Positions 22,330 to 35,180 of a stretch of DNA of 64,000 bases are shown here, in pieces. Source of the DNA: Shinisaurus crocodilurus (Eukaryota > Chordata > Lepidosauria > Squamata > Shinisauridae); assembly GCA_021292165.1 (NCBI GenBank), contig CM037879.1, forward strand, positions 288,708,272-288,772,271, read 5' to 3'. Within the stretch, counting starts at the first letter, position 1. Each line of letters opens with the position of its first letter. The position numbers and the translations under genes were made by a program. The notes under the pieces were generated by a model, which saw only the letters and a program-made list of their open reading frames with translations, did no database searches and was not told where the DNA came from.

Positions 22330-23153
22330 GGGAGGGGAAGGGATGCAAAAGGGAACAAGTTGTTTAATAAGACAACAAGATTCATTCACCAGCTTGGCAA
22401 AGGGGCCTCTTTAATATTCTAGAGCTAAATTACACAGCAGATCCGGCATAGGCCTCGGGCTTTGACATGTGTTTTATAATGACAGTTAATTAGATGTTGT
22501 CTACAGCAATCATAGGCTGTCATTTCTAATACATGTCTAGAATCTTGAAGGACAGGAGAATCTCCTTCTCTCCCCCACCCCACCCCAATAGTTTCCCCCT
22601 TGAAATGAATTCAGTTGACAAAATTAACAATGAATATATGAAGTGTTAGTCTGACAATTAATCTAGGCTCCCTTTTGCATGCCAGCCAGTGGGAGCCCTT
22701 TTAATCAGTCTCTTCTTCACTTTCGGGCCATGATGCACTCCCCAGGGATAAAAGCTACCTTGCCAGCTTTACAGGATATTACCGTGTCCCCACCCATCCC
22801 TTGCAGCCGTCTCCAGAGATCTGTTACCCATTATGGAGTTTTAGCATGAAGGACTGTCGAGTTCCACAGATCTCTTCCAGTTGAGCTCTGCTGAGACAGT
22901 CATGGGGCAAGGAAGTCAATTACCACTGAGGATTTGGCTCAGGCCATCTGAATGAGGAAGCAATTTTGCTGTCAGTCGTGCTAGTGTGTGTCTCCCGAAA
23001 TCCTAATTCCCTGCTTCTTTCTTTGCTCTCCCCATGTGCTTAAGAGAAAGAGCTATCATCCTCCCCTTGTGATCTGCTCAACTATTCCCATTCCTTGGTG
23101 TAAAGCCTCTTCTCACTTTCACTCTTTCTTCTGGCTGTGACCACATTGAATAC

Positions 23154-23326
23154 AGGCCTGTGGCTCACGCTGGCTCAGCTTGTCTGAGCGGGGAAAGCGA
23201 AGCAGGGTCAGGCCTGGTGATTACTTGGATGGGAGACCCCTCCTCTAGTTTCCTGCATTGAGCAGGGGGTTGGACTCGATGGCCTTGTAGGCCCCTTCCA
23301 ACTCTATGATCTATGAAATCTATGAA
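23154..23326 (+). repeat. 5S-rRNA-derived SINE with CR1 tail, copy 2
   Basis: Same structure as 21532: head aggcctgtggctcacgctgg, 5S box A region aagcgaagcagggtc (one change), box C acttggatgggagacc intact (23223-23238), then the CR1-type tail ggttggactcgatggccttg and tatgatctatgaaatctatg. Confidence 0.9.
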
Positions 23327-23972
23327 CTTATAAGACTATCCTTGGACATCTCTTGATCTTACTGATCCAATTCTTACTTGGGTTCAGGCGTCCTCGGACT
23401 CTGTTGGGTAGGTGAGGGACAACTGGGGGTCTTAAGCTCCAAACCCACCCAGCCCCAACCACCTGATGTTCAACATATGGGCATAGCTTTTGGGCAGGGA
23501 GGTGGGGACGCATACTAAAAACATGCTATTTGTGTGCTTTCTTCCCCGTTTTTTTTTTGTTTTTTTTTAATGGCTGGTTGACTTTTAAAAATGTGATAGT
23601 GGGAAGTAGTGGGACTGGATTACTGATGCAGGAAAGATTTTTTCTCCTCATGAAATACATGAAAATGGAAAAGTAGGGACAGCTGCTTGCAACACAGTGT
23701 GTGGTTCAGTGTTGCTTAGATGCCACTGCACCAAAAACAACAATCTACTTCCCTACCAACCAATCTTACACCCTGAGGTTTAGCATATCCCAGTTGTGTT
23801 TTATGTTCTCCTCCTTCCCCACTAGCCAGAAGCAAACTTTTGTGTTTTGTGGGGGGTGGGGCTGGAGACAAATGTAAGCAGGTGAAGCTAGGGTGGCCAT
23901 GTGCCCTACTTTGCAGGGGACAGTCCCCTGTTCGAAGGGTTGTCAGGGGACAGCCCACTCTTTGAAGCCGTC

Positions 23973-24123
23973 CTCTATTTCAGTGTTCTCCAACCTTGGG
24001 TCCCCAGATGTTTTTGGCCTACAACTCCCAGCATGCCCCAGCCAGCATAGCTGGCTGGGGCATGCTGGGAGCTGTAGGCCAAAAACATCTGGGGACCCAA
24101 GGTTGGAGAACACTGCTCTGTTT
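23973..24123. mobile_element. Near-perfect palindromic hAT MITE with 8-bp TSD
   Basis: Element 23981-24115: arms cagtgttctccaaccttggg and cccaaggttggagaacactg, complementary over almost their whole length of about 65 bp each. Flanks ctctattt (23973-23980) and ctctgttt (24116-24123) match at 7 of 8 bases. Highly similar to 46381-46515. Confidence 0.92.
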
Positions 24124-24417
24124 GAAGTGCTGTCCAGTCCAAATCTGGTTTAAAGATAAGGAACCCTAAGAAGGGAGAGCAGGCCGGAGCCTTGAAGTTG
24201 CCCATCCACAGTGAACACCCGAACAGCAGACTGAGCAGGCACACAGGTCACCTGGTCACTTTCCCCCACTACGGTAAAGATGTGTTTTCTATTGAAATTA
24301 TGGCACTTATTTCTAAATATGCATCTGTACATATCTATTAGCATATGCAAATTTTATGCAAATCTGTATCCCCTTTGGGCCTCTCCTTTGGTAATGAGAA
24401 AGTGGGCACCTTTCGTG

Positions 24418-24712
24418 AAGCATTTTTCCTGCAAGGATCCCAAGGCGGCTTACATAATCCTCCTCCTCCTCTCCATTTTATCCTCACAACAACCCTGTGA
24501 GGTACAGTATTTTTCCATGTATAAGACTATACTTTTTCCTAAAATTGTTAGACTAAAAATTGAGGGTCGTCTTATACACGGAAGTAAGCCAAGGAGAGAA
24601 CCGCGTGGTTGCGAAACTGCCCAGTGGGGGGAGTCTTATACATGGGGGCGTCTTATAGACGGAAAAATACGGTAGGTTAGGCTGAGAGTCAGTGACTGGC
24701 CCAAAGTCATAG
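24418..24712 (+). repeat. MIR/L2-like repeat interrupted by a TA-flanked MITE
   Basis: Left part ends caacaaccctgtgaggta (24504). The right part resumes at ggttaggctgagagtcagtg and actggcccaaagtca (24675 on). Removing the insertion restores the usual continuous segment. Confidence 0.7.
24505..24672. mobile_element. Tc1/mariner-type MITE, 168 bp, TA target-site duplication
   Basis: Ends cagtatttttccatgtataa and ttatagacggaaaaatacgg are inverted with few differences over about 23 bp. TA flanks both sides (24503-24504 and 24673-24674), and the host repeat is restored when the element is removed. No coding capacity. Confidence 0.88.
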
Positions 24713-24949
24713 CCCCTCTTGTTATTTTAATTTATATGAGATAATTTTTAACTAATTGTACTAAATTGTTCATGGCCTATCAAAAGCTCTCAAACTAGCT
24801 CAGTGAAAAGGACTAACCCCCAGTGGAAATGGGACTTGGGGTACATGCATTTGGACTTACCCACCCTTTATTTCCCTTTCATTCATCTCCCCTCCGACAC
24901 CTCCTGTCATGTTTGGCTTAAGTTACTTGGTAAAGCATTATGTGATAGG

Positions 24950-25198
24950 CACTATATCAGGGCAGGCAACATGAGGCCCCCACTGCCCCTCCCAGTTTAA
25001 AAAAATGGAGGGGGGATTGACATCCACAGCCACTACGGAGCACCCAAAGCATTAAAATTATCTTGCAAACAAGCTCACTTTGCCCATTTTGGCACTCCCT
25101 AGCTGCTATGGACGCCATTTATTTTTAATTTTTTAGCACTGCTGGAGTGGGTGCCACCCACAGGGAATGGGCTCGAATGGCCCACCCCTGCACTAAAT
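24950..25198. mobile_element. Non-autonomous hAT element, 233 bp, with 8-bp TSD
   Basis: Element 24958-25190: ends cagggcaggcaacatgaggc and aatggcccacccctg, with flanks cactatat (24950-24957) and cactaaat (25191-25198), 7 of 8 matching. Interior is non-coding. Confidence 0.8.
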
Positions 25199-26107
25199 AA
25201 ATAACAGTCTTTTAGGGCTGGTTTATATATCATAGCTACCAAATGGGGGCCTTTTTGAAATTGTTCTGTGCAGTGACTTAACCCGTGAAGACCTGCTCAT
25301 ATGCAAAAGCTCACCTAAATGGTTCACAGAGCAACCCTGACCCCAAGAGTGGATGGCTGGAGGGGTTTAGGCTGGGACAGAGGTGCCTCTTCAGCTGGCG
25401 AGGGGGGACATCTGCCCCCAGAGGCCCCAGGTACACCTACAGAAATCTCCACGCGTGTAGATCTACCCCAAAAGAAGGTGTCCCCCAGGGGTTTGTCTGA
25501 GGCAGGCTTGGATCCACTGGTTCCAATATATTTGTTCTCTTGAGAGGCTCCAGGATCAGATCCCTTCACTACTCCAGCCTGGAGCTAACAACCCCCCCCC
25601 CCATACACATTGAAACTGATGGGGGGAATTAAAAAAAACTGCTGGAACGAAGAAAGGAATAAAACACTCCCTCCCACCCCATGTCCTGCCCTGGCTGGTA
25701 CGAGCCGGCAGTGCTTTAGAAGTGGTGGATATACCCACCCCAGTTGTGACAATTTAATTGTGGCAACTGCGGTGTATATAGCACCCTTTCCAGTCACGGA
25801 AGCAAAGAACTGCCATGATCTGAAAACAGTTGGAATACCGTATTTAAGATATTTATTTATTTATTTATTTGCGTCTCAGTTGGGTACCACTGAGGTCAAG
25901 AAAAGCTTTTAGTGTAAATGTCAGCCAAAGTTTGGAAGGCTCTTTGTTTTCTTGTTCTTCTGGCAGACTCACACAGACAATAGGCATAAAGAGGCTGGCA
26001 TCATGAAGCCCATCCATATGGCGCTCAGAAGCTTTAGGAAGCTGTTCAATAGCACAGCATATGCCAGTCCCCCGTGACCGTCATGCTTATGGCAGTAGAG
26101 TGTTGGG

Positions 26108-26275
26108 CACATAAGAGCAGAGCTGTTCTGGATGAGACCAAAGGCCTATTTAGTCCAGCTTTGTCTTCCCATGGAAGCCAGCCAGGTGCCTCTGCAAAGC
26201 CCACAAGTAAGACATGAGGGCAGTAGCACCCTCCCACTCACGATCCCCAGCAATGGGGAGAGGCACACTGCCAGA
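26108..26275 (-). mobile_element. CR1 LINE 3' fragment (subfamily B)
   Basis: acataagagcagagctgttc, gaccaaaggcctatttagtc, cacaagtaagacatgagggc: diverged subfamily B UTR. Confidence 0.78.
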
Positions 26276-27617
26276 GGCACCCTTCACCGCCCTCAGATTC
26301 TGAAAGCATGAAGCACCTGTGTGTTAGCATACTGGGCCAGTCATTAAACAAACCTTCTGCTGGACGTGCAAGGTCTTTCTCCTTTGGTATGGGCTGGAGC
26401 TTCTCTAGTGCCCACTACAGTACATAGGACCCCTCCCTGTTCCTTGGGTTGCTTTACCCTCTGGTCGGCTGAGCCATGGAGAAAGCTGCAGTGCAGCACA
26501 GGAGAGGCAGACTGAAGTGCACGTCTCACTCTGTCCGATAGCCAGGCCCATAAGCCCTCCTGATCCCATTCAGGCATGCCCCCAAATATTCAGCTACCTC
26601 CAGAACCCATGCCACAGGTTGCACACCCATGCCCAAATGCGTAGAATAGGCTAGAGAAGGACCTCACATCCAGCCCTTGATCTGGTAGGTTTGTCTACAT
26701 GCGGTCCTCGTAAAGCATCTCCCAGAACCCAGACTTCTGTCTGCTGCTGCTCCAGTGTGGATCATAGTACCTTCATAGGAACCCCACCACCTGCATCAGA
26801 TATTCTGAACCTCTCTAACTAGTGCGAGTCCTCTGTCTCTTCCTTGGCGGCCGCCACTTCTTTCTGCAGGTTACAGCAGCCGTTGGTATGCCCATCCCAG
26901 CTTCTGCATATTCTTATGCTCCTGCTCATGCACACATCAGGGGCCATTAGGGTTGCATACGCAAACCTAACAAACTACTGCTTACACTTTAATTGCTTCA
27001 CCTGATCCCTTTACTAATCCGTAACACAGTTTGTGTTCGGTCAGAGGCACTTCTGTTTAATTTAAATAAAATGCTAACAATATTCTGCTCCTAATTTATC
27101 CCCGTCTGGGCTGCTTTTGAGACTTATAAGTAGATTGTTACGGCATTAATTATGATTTCACGGCAAGGGCTGTGTTCCTCGGTAGGACTGATGGGATTGT
27201 GTCCCCCACTGCACCTTCAAACAAGGAATATACACACATCTCTGTGAAGTCTCCTTGCCGCCCCTTCAGAAGATTTGAAATAATGGAGGGGTGATGAAGC
27301 AATCAAGCCCAATCCTATTTAACCATCCCTGTGAGTGTAATTCACACATCACCAGGCACCGTCAATGGAAAATTACCTTGGGAGTTTAAAATTTCCATTC
27401 CAAAGTTGCATTATAAGATTATTGTTTTCATGTTTCCTGATGTGTTACAAGGTTTGCGTATGTGCGTGCATGTGTCTGTGTGGCTTTTGCCAACACTGTA
27501 AAATTTCTATCCACTTAGCATTTCTTTCATTGTATAAGCCAAAGCTTAAATACAAATATTAGAATGTCCTAGTCTGTGAAAATTAGCCTTCTAAAAACCC
27601 TCCTCTTCTCCCCGTGT

Positions 27618-27984
27618 GTTACAGCTAGGGATGTGTGGATTTTGTAAAATCTGTTCTGTCTGTGTTTTGCGGATTGTCAGCCATCTTTCATTCCATCATC
27701 TGCTCATTGATGGAACCTGATTTTTTTTACCAGAATTTTGTTCTACTTGTGCCAATTCAAATTAGCACTAATAACATTAAGTCATGCAGATTAGAACATT
27801 TGTGCAAGACTGCACTTGCAAGAATGCACTAATGCGCATTAACACAAATCCTCCCCAAAAGTGAAAAACTGGTCCACAGGTCCATGGAATCCGCGGGACT
27901 CGGAAAAAGCTGGTCCACTGCAGAGAGAGAAATCCAAACACATTTGAATCCATTGTGGATTTCTCTAACATCCTTGGTTACAAC
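27618..27984. mobile_element. Non-autonomous hAT element, 351 bp, with 8-bp TSD
   Basis: Element 27626-27976 begins tagggatgtgtggattttgt and ends gtggatttctctaacatcct plus tg. Flanks gttacagc (27618-27625) and gttacaac (27977-27984) match at 7 of 8 bases. A second copy of the same sequence lies at 52296-52962, so the unit is dispersed. Terminal inverted repeats are short (about 8 bp). Confidence 0.82.
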
Positions 27985-28152
27985 TAGGATGAACGGTGTG
28001 TTACAGTTAGGATGACCCATTCCCTCTCAAGTCAACCTTTTAAAAAGCAGATATGGTTGGGTAGCTTTATTAAAATACGCATGTGGCTTATGAGGAAAGC
28101 AGGAGCACTTACTGTACGCTAGTGATAAGGGCAAATGAGCTGCAGCAGGGAT

Positions 28153-28176
28153 ATTGTTGTTGTTGTTGTTGTTGTT
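28153..28176. repeat. (TTG)n microsatellite
   Basis: Eight TTG units. Confidence 0.95.
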
Positions 28177-29501
28177 ATATTATTTTTGTGACACTTTGAA
28201 AGCATGGCCTAGTTCTCACTATGAGGAGATAAACCATTCCCGGACTATACCACTTCCAACTGCAGGTGGGGGAGATCACATGGCTGAATGCTTCCCCATG
28301 GGAGAAAAAACGTTTCCTGTACCACAGTTTACCTTTCCAGAGGTTCTTAGTCCCGTCTGTCATCCTGTCCACTGAAGACAGGACAGGAAGCAGTAGTTTT
28401 AAATTTCCAGGCAGTAGGTTTAAGTTCAACATTAAATGAACTTCCTTGCCATGAGCATCTTGGGACTGGGCCGAAACTGCCTAAGGAATTTGTGGGATTC
28501 TCCTTCCTTTGACATATTTTCAGGGGATGGTTGGACAGGCAAGTCTTGGGAGCACTTCCAGTGTATGATATTCTCTTGTAAAGACCAGACATGGATTATT
28601 GCCTAGACAGAGTCTTTTCCAACCATACTACTCTATAGGTACAGAGAGCAGTTTACCCCAGGGTCCATCTCATTGACCTTGGGTTGAATGCCGTACAACC
28701 CTAAGTTTGAGTCGGCAGCTGCAAGCAGATTCGAATTGCAGATCTTCTAGGAGCTGGGCTGAAGCCCTGTTCCTTGCACCATAGACCTCCTGGGCTTCCA
28801 AAGTACTCTTCCTGACTCTGCCTTCCTCCACTCCCTGCAACTCACCCACCGATCACTGCCCTTTCCTGCCCTTACGTATACGTCCTCTTCCTGCTAACAG
28901 ACTTTGGGTCAAACTACACGTTGCATGCAAGTGTACATAACTGTAGCTTGCTGGCCCCCTTTAAACTTGAAAATCTACTTTGGAAGGGGACATTCAAGAG
29001 TGCATATTAAGGCATGTAGGCACTGAACACTTTCCCCTTCCACTGTTCCCTGCTCCAAATCGCGCGTGTCCTCCCAAAGTTGACCTCCTCCACAGAGCTC
29101 AAGTCCTGTGCTTGCAAGACCAAACATGCATTCAAAATCCAGCTTGGTTGGGGTGTGTGTGTGTTAGGGACCTGAGCAGAGAAACAGCTGTGCCCTCCCT
29201 GCTGTCAACTGCCCCCCCCCACCCCGGCTTTTCAATCTGAAAGGGAGCTGCCTGGCTAGCTAGAGGTACACACATTGGTGTGTGTGTAACATGTCATTTT
29301 GTGCAACAATGCATCTATATAGCATGCAGCTCTCAGTCAGTGGTGCAACTAGGTAATTTTAGACCCTGGACTTAATGGTCTTTTGGAGGTACAGGGCGGG
29401 GAGGGGGGAGCTTTAGACGGCGCAACAATTAACATTTCTCTTCTCCCCCCCACACACCATTCCATGTTTTACAACTGCTTCAACAACAACAAATGTTTGT
29501 C

Positions 29502-29547
<46 letters not shown>

Positions 29548-29548
29548 T
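29502..29548. repeat. (AAT)n microsatellite at an L2 tail
   Basis: About 15 AAT units directly adjoining the reversed L2 tail, so probably grown from it. It encodes the poly-asparagine run of an overlapping open frame. Confidence 0.95.
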
Positions 29549-29955
29549 TTATTTCTATCCCACCCAATAGCCGAAGCTCTTTGGGCAGTTTACAAGCAAT
29601 CAATAATAATCCAATAAAATACAATATAAATACACACAATAAAAACATTATAAAAAATTCAAAAACCGAATTTAAAAATGACTCGGATAACTAAGACAAG
29701 TTAATACAATGTGACCTGTAAAAAAGTTGGCATAACCACCCCACCATGTGCTATTTAGAGTTGTTAAATGTCTCAGCATAGAGGGCAGTCTTAACCTGGT
29801 GCTAAAAAGATAGTAGAGCTGGTGCCAGGTGGGCCTCAGTGGGGAGCTTGTTCCACAGTTGGGGGGCTACCACAGAAAAGGCCCTCCCACTCCCTCGTAG
29901 GTGACAGTCGGAGGAAGGCCCCAGTCGTGCCCGGGTAGATTGTGGTGGGGAGAGG
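29549..29955 (-). mobile_element. L2-like LINE 3' end
   Basis: Reversed UTR tttatttctatcccacccaa, tagccgaagctctttgggca, then the C-terminal coding part, where the reverse of agcttgttccacagttgggg and ctaccacagaaaaggcc encodes AFSVVAPQLWNKL. Confidence 0.85.
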
Positions 29956-31009
29956 TGTTTCGTCAATTATTGCAGTCCCAAGCTAATAAAAGAAATGCTT
30001 TCAGCATGTGCAGTTTCACGTTTTAAACCGACTTAAATCATAGCACCATCATGACTACAGGAGTAATATGGAGTTTGACAGCCCAGGTGCTGGCCTGGTT
30101 GCTACTGCCCCTATCATCTGCTGCTCTCTGTTTGGTCATTCGGGGGCTCTCAGGGCTGCGGGTCCCTGGACTTTGGCCCTGAGATCCAGCACTGGCCACA
30201 CCACTGCTCACAGCTCCTGAGAAGATGCCGTCCCTTCTCTCTTCCTCAAAGGCCCTAACCATGCAGTCAGGCATGGGGACTCATCCAGTGTGTGACAGTA
30301 ATCTGTAAACCCTGTCTGTAAAAATACCAGGATTAGGTGTGCATGTGAGAAGAGACTCTTACTTCGTCTTTTTGCCCCATTTTTGCTTGAAGTGAAGTGA
30401 AGGCTTTTCGACTTCCTGCAGATACCTGAGAGTATCTGGGGTGCCATATTCCGCAGTTCCATGCGATCTTGGCTAGTCTTGTCTACTGTTTAGAAGATAT
30501 TTAGAATTGAGCACAGCCCCTGGGGAAAGGCAGAAACTTTAGTTGCCTGGCTTGTCTTTTTCATTTACAGCATCCCCCACCGCACCCCCTTTTTCCTACG
30601 GAGTCATGCCCTGAGCAATATGGCATAGTTTGCGCTTTCCATCTGGAGAGCTGTGAGCACCGGCTGGTTCCAGCCATACTTTCAGCTTTCTTCCTTTTGA
30701 GTCTGTAATTAAAACAACATTGTTGAGCTTTAAATGTGCCTGTAGGAAAAGTTAGGGGGCTAAAACATAGCCTTAAAGAGAAGAGATGTTCCTTGTTGTT
30801 AAGAAGAAGCTCAGGTCACTGAGCTGCCCCCCACCCACCCCTGGAAAGCCGGGTGTTAAACCTATTAAGGATGATACATTCTGGAGCGATTAGGAGGACT
30901 GGCTGTAGATGATGCAGAACATCCTGAAAAGGATTTTTAAAAAATAACTGGAAAAATGCTCATAAAATGAAATCAGAATGATTATTCTAAATAATAATAA
31001 AGTTTAGTG

Positions 31010-31190
31010 CCTTTTCAGTGTACAGCACATGCTATACATTAGCTCAGAAATCTTTACAACAATCTTGTAAAGTAGACCAGTATTATTAGCCCCACGTTGC
31101 TGACAAGGTTGGGGGCTGAGGCTGAAAGAGAGTAGCTTGTCTAAGACCACCCAGTGAGTTTGTAGGGGAGGCGTGACTTGACGCTCTTAG
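31010..31190 (+). repeat. MIR/L2-like ancient repeat fragment
   Basis: tttacaacaatcttgtaaag, attattagccccacgttgct, gaggctgaaagagagtagct, agaccacccagtgagttt: the pattern of old amniote MIR/L2-derived repeats. Confidence 0.6.
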
Positions 31191-31499
31191 AGACACCAGT
31201 TGTCAGTGTAATATAGTACTCTCATGAAAAATGAAAAAATGTATATCTCTAGGTGTGCGTGTGTGGAGGTGTGAGTCACAGTGGCCACGTGGTTAGCATT
31301 CTTGACTACATAAGTTCAAGGCTTAGTTGGTTTGGCAGCCATGGGCTGTCTCTTGTCAGTCCTGCTGTAACTAGCAATCTAGGCCCGTTGGGTTGCTTGC
31401 CAACCTGCTAGGTTTCTTTCCCATTCTCTATAGCCTTCCTTCACTCCCTGCAGGGTAAGACCCTCCATCCATTCATCATTCCACAAAAGATACATCCTT

Positions 31500-31645
31500 G
31501 GCCCCTGCTCTTCCCTCATCTAAATTATGTCCTCGTCAGTCACCTAGGATCACTGAGCACAGCCTTCCCCAACCTGGTGCCCTCCAGATGTGTTGGGCTG
31601 CAGTTCCCAGACGCTGGCTGGGCGATTATGGGAGTGGTACCCTCT
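31500..31645. mobile_element. hAT MITE with shared 5' flank
   Basis: From 31560, cagccttccccaacctggtg, ctccagatgtgttgggctgc, then an eroded right arm. The flank at 31505-31559 (tcttccctcatctaaattat, gtcacctaggatcactgagc) resembles the flank at 19793-19847. Confidence 0.72.
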
Positions 31646-31764
31646 GTAGGAGATGCGGGCAGTGGCTGTTGGAGGCCCTCTGAGTGTGGGATTTGATGGA
31701 GCCAAGTGTTTGCTTCCCAAGCTGTGCTATAAAGAAGGCTCTACATCCCACCACGTGTAAGAAA

Positions 31765-31845
31765 GTAGAGTGGAATCATTCTGGATCACACATCAAAGGT
31801 CAATCTGGTCCAGCTTTCTGCTTGTAGCAGTGGCCAGCCTTTGTG
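31765..31845 (-). mobile_element. CR1 LINE terminal fragment (subfamily B)
   Basis: gaatcattctggatcacaca, tcaaaggtcaatctggtcca, agtggccagcc: a short diverged remnant. Confidence 0.6.
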
Positions 31846-33481
31846 TATGTTGGGGATCCCCCCTTTTTATAAGTATATTTTTTTTCTGTGAGCCCCTGTT
31901 TCTTTCCTTTAATCAGCATGCATTTGGGTTGAACACTAGGCAAATTAACGGACTACTGCTTTCTGAAAATGGTAGAATCTGTGAGGTGGCTTTTCAGTGC
32001 CTTCAACAGATTTTTTGATACCCAAATATAAGATTGTGTGCTTTTTAAGTGCGGTCCTACAAACATCATAATGCTTTTGCCAGACACCACACCTCACGGA
32101 AGAGGCGTTAATTCCCCTTTCTCTTTCCTCACTACAAAGAAGTGGTCTTTAATGTAGCATTGCGAAATGATCTTTGTAAATTCTCCTGCTCCCTCCTCTC
32201 CCTCTCATTCCTGCTCAGAAATGTAACTTGGTGCTTTTTCTAGTTACGGCTCTTGACTTTATTGAAGCTCCTGAGGTGTGGAGAATGCAGCAGTACCATT
32301 GTGCCTGCAGACAAAGCCATTGTGCCAAATTCTGGCTGTAACCACTCTTGGTACACAGTTAGTCCCAGACTCCTAGATCTCTACAAGAGAGGAGCCTGAC
32401 TCTCTGATACGGTAGAAATCAAGTCAAAAGACAAAACTGTGATGGCATTTCATCAGCACACTGAGAATCCTCCCCTTTCTCCATTCTCAGAGGAAGTAAA
32501 CCAAGGCAGTCAGATGTGGACATCCTTTGCCCAAAGGATTAGCCTCAGTTAGTAACTTCACAGCCTGGATGGTGTTCTTTCTATTTTGCAGATCAACTTA
32601 ATAGCCACATAAGAAATCCCTCTTGCCTCCAGGGAAATGTGTACCGCTCTAAAAAGAGACAATCTGGCTTGAGAGCCCTGCATCAAATGCTACACTGGTT
32701 CTAGCTAAAATCAGTGTGCGGGACATTACTTGGATATTGTGGAAGGGAGATGCATGGCAGGGCCAAAGCTGCAGGCTCTGAGGCAGGTTGGGATTCTAAT
32801 GCAGAGCCCAGTGTTATGTTATCTCTCTGACACTTTAGCCACAACTTTCTGTTCATGTTAATAAGCTGTCAGTTACAAAAGTAAACAACAAGTTTCATTC
32901 CGCAATCCCAGATGTGTGGATGTGCATTGAAAAGGGAGCACAGGGAGTGTTAGATCTCAATTATAACCGTGTTGGTATGCTGGGTGCAGCTTTTGCGTTT
33001 GCCCTCTGGCATTTGCCCTCTGGAGTTTTCAGATGACGAACACCTGATTGCATTGATTTCTGCACCCCCGTGCTGCGCACAAGCAGCTAATCAGTCAGCT
33101 GAACGATAATGAAAGATCTTGCCATCTGTCTGCTTTATTTAATGGAGTGTCAGCACATCCCAAATAGGAAATAATTGGATTGACAGACACACAGTCAGTT
33201 ATTAGACTGTTTGTTATCTGATTAGAAAGGGGGGGGGCATGAAGTAGGAAGGGGTATCAGTAGGCAGGGGAGCTGAGAATGGTAATTGAGTTGATCTGAT
33301 CACGTCTGACATTGTCGGCATGTGTGGCCCGTCATGGAGGTATTTGCCATTTGGATGTTCCCCAGCCGTTTTGAGTTTGTGTAGAGTTTCCATTTCTTCA
33401 AAATGCCCTGATGTGATTCATGTTTTTATAGTGCACTCTGATTCGTGGCCAGCTGCATAAGGATGCCCCCCACTAATTATG

Positions 33482-33760
33482 TCTTTATTTATTTTTAAAA
33501 ATATATTATACTGCCTTTCAAGGCAAAACCTCCCAAAGGCGGTTTCCAAGAAAATATTTTGAAACCCTAACTTATCAAATAAAAATGGGCACCCGCTCAT
33601 TTAAAAGCAAACTGGAAAATCCAGGTCTTTTAGGCCTGTATAAAAACAGCCAGAGAGGAAGCCACATGCACATCCCATGATAGGGCATTCCACAAGGATG
33701 AGGCCACCACAGAAAAGGCCCTATCTCTTGTTGCTATATCTAGCACATTAAATTGGGCTT
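33482..33760 (-). mobile_element. L2-like LINE 3' end, diverged
   Basis: tttatttatttttaaaaata tail, then caggtcttttaggcctgtat, gggcattccacaaggatgag, gccaccacagaaaaggccct, the reverse of the ...LWN/VAA block. Confidence 0.7.
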
Positions 33761-35033
33761 TTTAATAAATGCATGGTTGGTTTCTGTTAGTTTTCCCCCC
33801 AGAGGGGTCATTCTGAAACCTCCAGGATCAGTAAAGATTGACAACAGAAATCTTTGCTAATGGCACCAGCTGTAACTGAACTTGCCAAATACTGGGAATA
33901 TGCCCCTTCCCCCATTGAGAGTTTTGTGGTATGGGAGGTATGGGACGTCTTGATCATGGAAAAGGTGTTTAATCAGATAAGGCTTGCCAGGTGAACCCGA
34001 AAAAAGTCTTGGCAAAATCATACCCCTTACTAGAACATGTACAAAAGCAACCTCTAGAAGCAGCAGCAGCACCCCAATAATTAGAATAAGGCAGCTCCAT
34101 ATGTTCATAAGAAGAATGTCAAAAGAGCATTCCCAAATGTCAGTGCTTTGTCAACAGTTATTTGGGTTGAGACAGCATCTGGATTATGGTGTTACCTCCG
34201 CAGGATGAAGCTGTTGAGGGAAGCAGCTCCAGACCAGAGGCAAAATCAGGTTCAGGCATTCCAGGTGCAAGCTGCAAACAGAAATGAGAGACAGATTAGG
34301 AACAGGAGCAAAGCAGACTCAAGGGAAGGAGTCCTACAGGGACCCAGTTTTGGGGTCACAACCTTTCACATGATGGGACATCACTTTACAGTATGTCTAT
34401 ACTTTATTCTCCAAGGTCAGTCTGACACTTGGTGTGACTTGTGAGCTTATCTCCCTGAACTATGTCTTTAAAGCAGACGTTCAAAGATGTTTGGGGGAGG
34501 GAGGACATCTTTATTATCTTTTAAGTTATCCTTTATTTCTCTTTCTTTTACTCTACGCTTTGGCACAGATGATTCTTACCTAGTTCCTTCTGTTTGTGTT
34601 AAATTTACTCCACTATGTTCTGTAAATGCAACCCCACACACACGCACATTAAAATAAAAAAAAAATTAAAAGTTTTTAAAGGCCATTCAGGATACGATCA
34701 AATGGCTGCCAAAAAGGACTCTCTTAATTGTGCTCCCATGCAATGCTAGCAAATTTGAGTGAGGAAATCTGTTCTCCTCAAACTAGCCAGTTTTCTTCAA
34801 GAACATGCTAATAGGGGTTAAAATAACTAGGGCACAGAGATTTTCCTCTTACTGACATTATTGACAAGAATATAACTAGGGATGAGCACAATTTCCACAA
34901 GGTTAAATGTTCTGAGGTCTCATTTTATTTTCTTAGTTTCTTCACCACTGTTTTTGAAACTTCAGTTTGATCCTTGCGTGTACCAACGTCTCGAATCATA
35001 TCAGCTACCCAAGGGGTGTAGTGACGGTGTAGA

Positions 35034-35180
35034 ACCGCCTTCCTCAACTTGGTGTGTTGGACTACAACCCTCCAGATGTGTTGGACTACAACCCCATAAC
35101 CTCCAACCATTGGTGATTCTGGCTGGGGCTGATGAGATTTGTAGTTCAAAACATCTGACAGGTGCCAGGCTGGGGAAGTC
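35034..35180. mobile_element. hAT MITE with a small internal duplication
   Basis: Left arm accgccttcctcaacttggt; right arm ggtgccaggctggggaagtc. The segment ttggactacaaccc occurs twice, separated by tccagatgtg, a local duplication inside the element. Confidence 0.72.

Noticed and set aside
29383..29694. Asparagine-rich protein frame
   Set aside because: The poly-N run comes from an (AAT)n microsatellite at an L2 tail.
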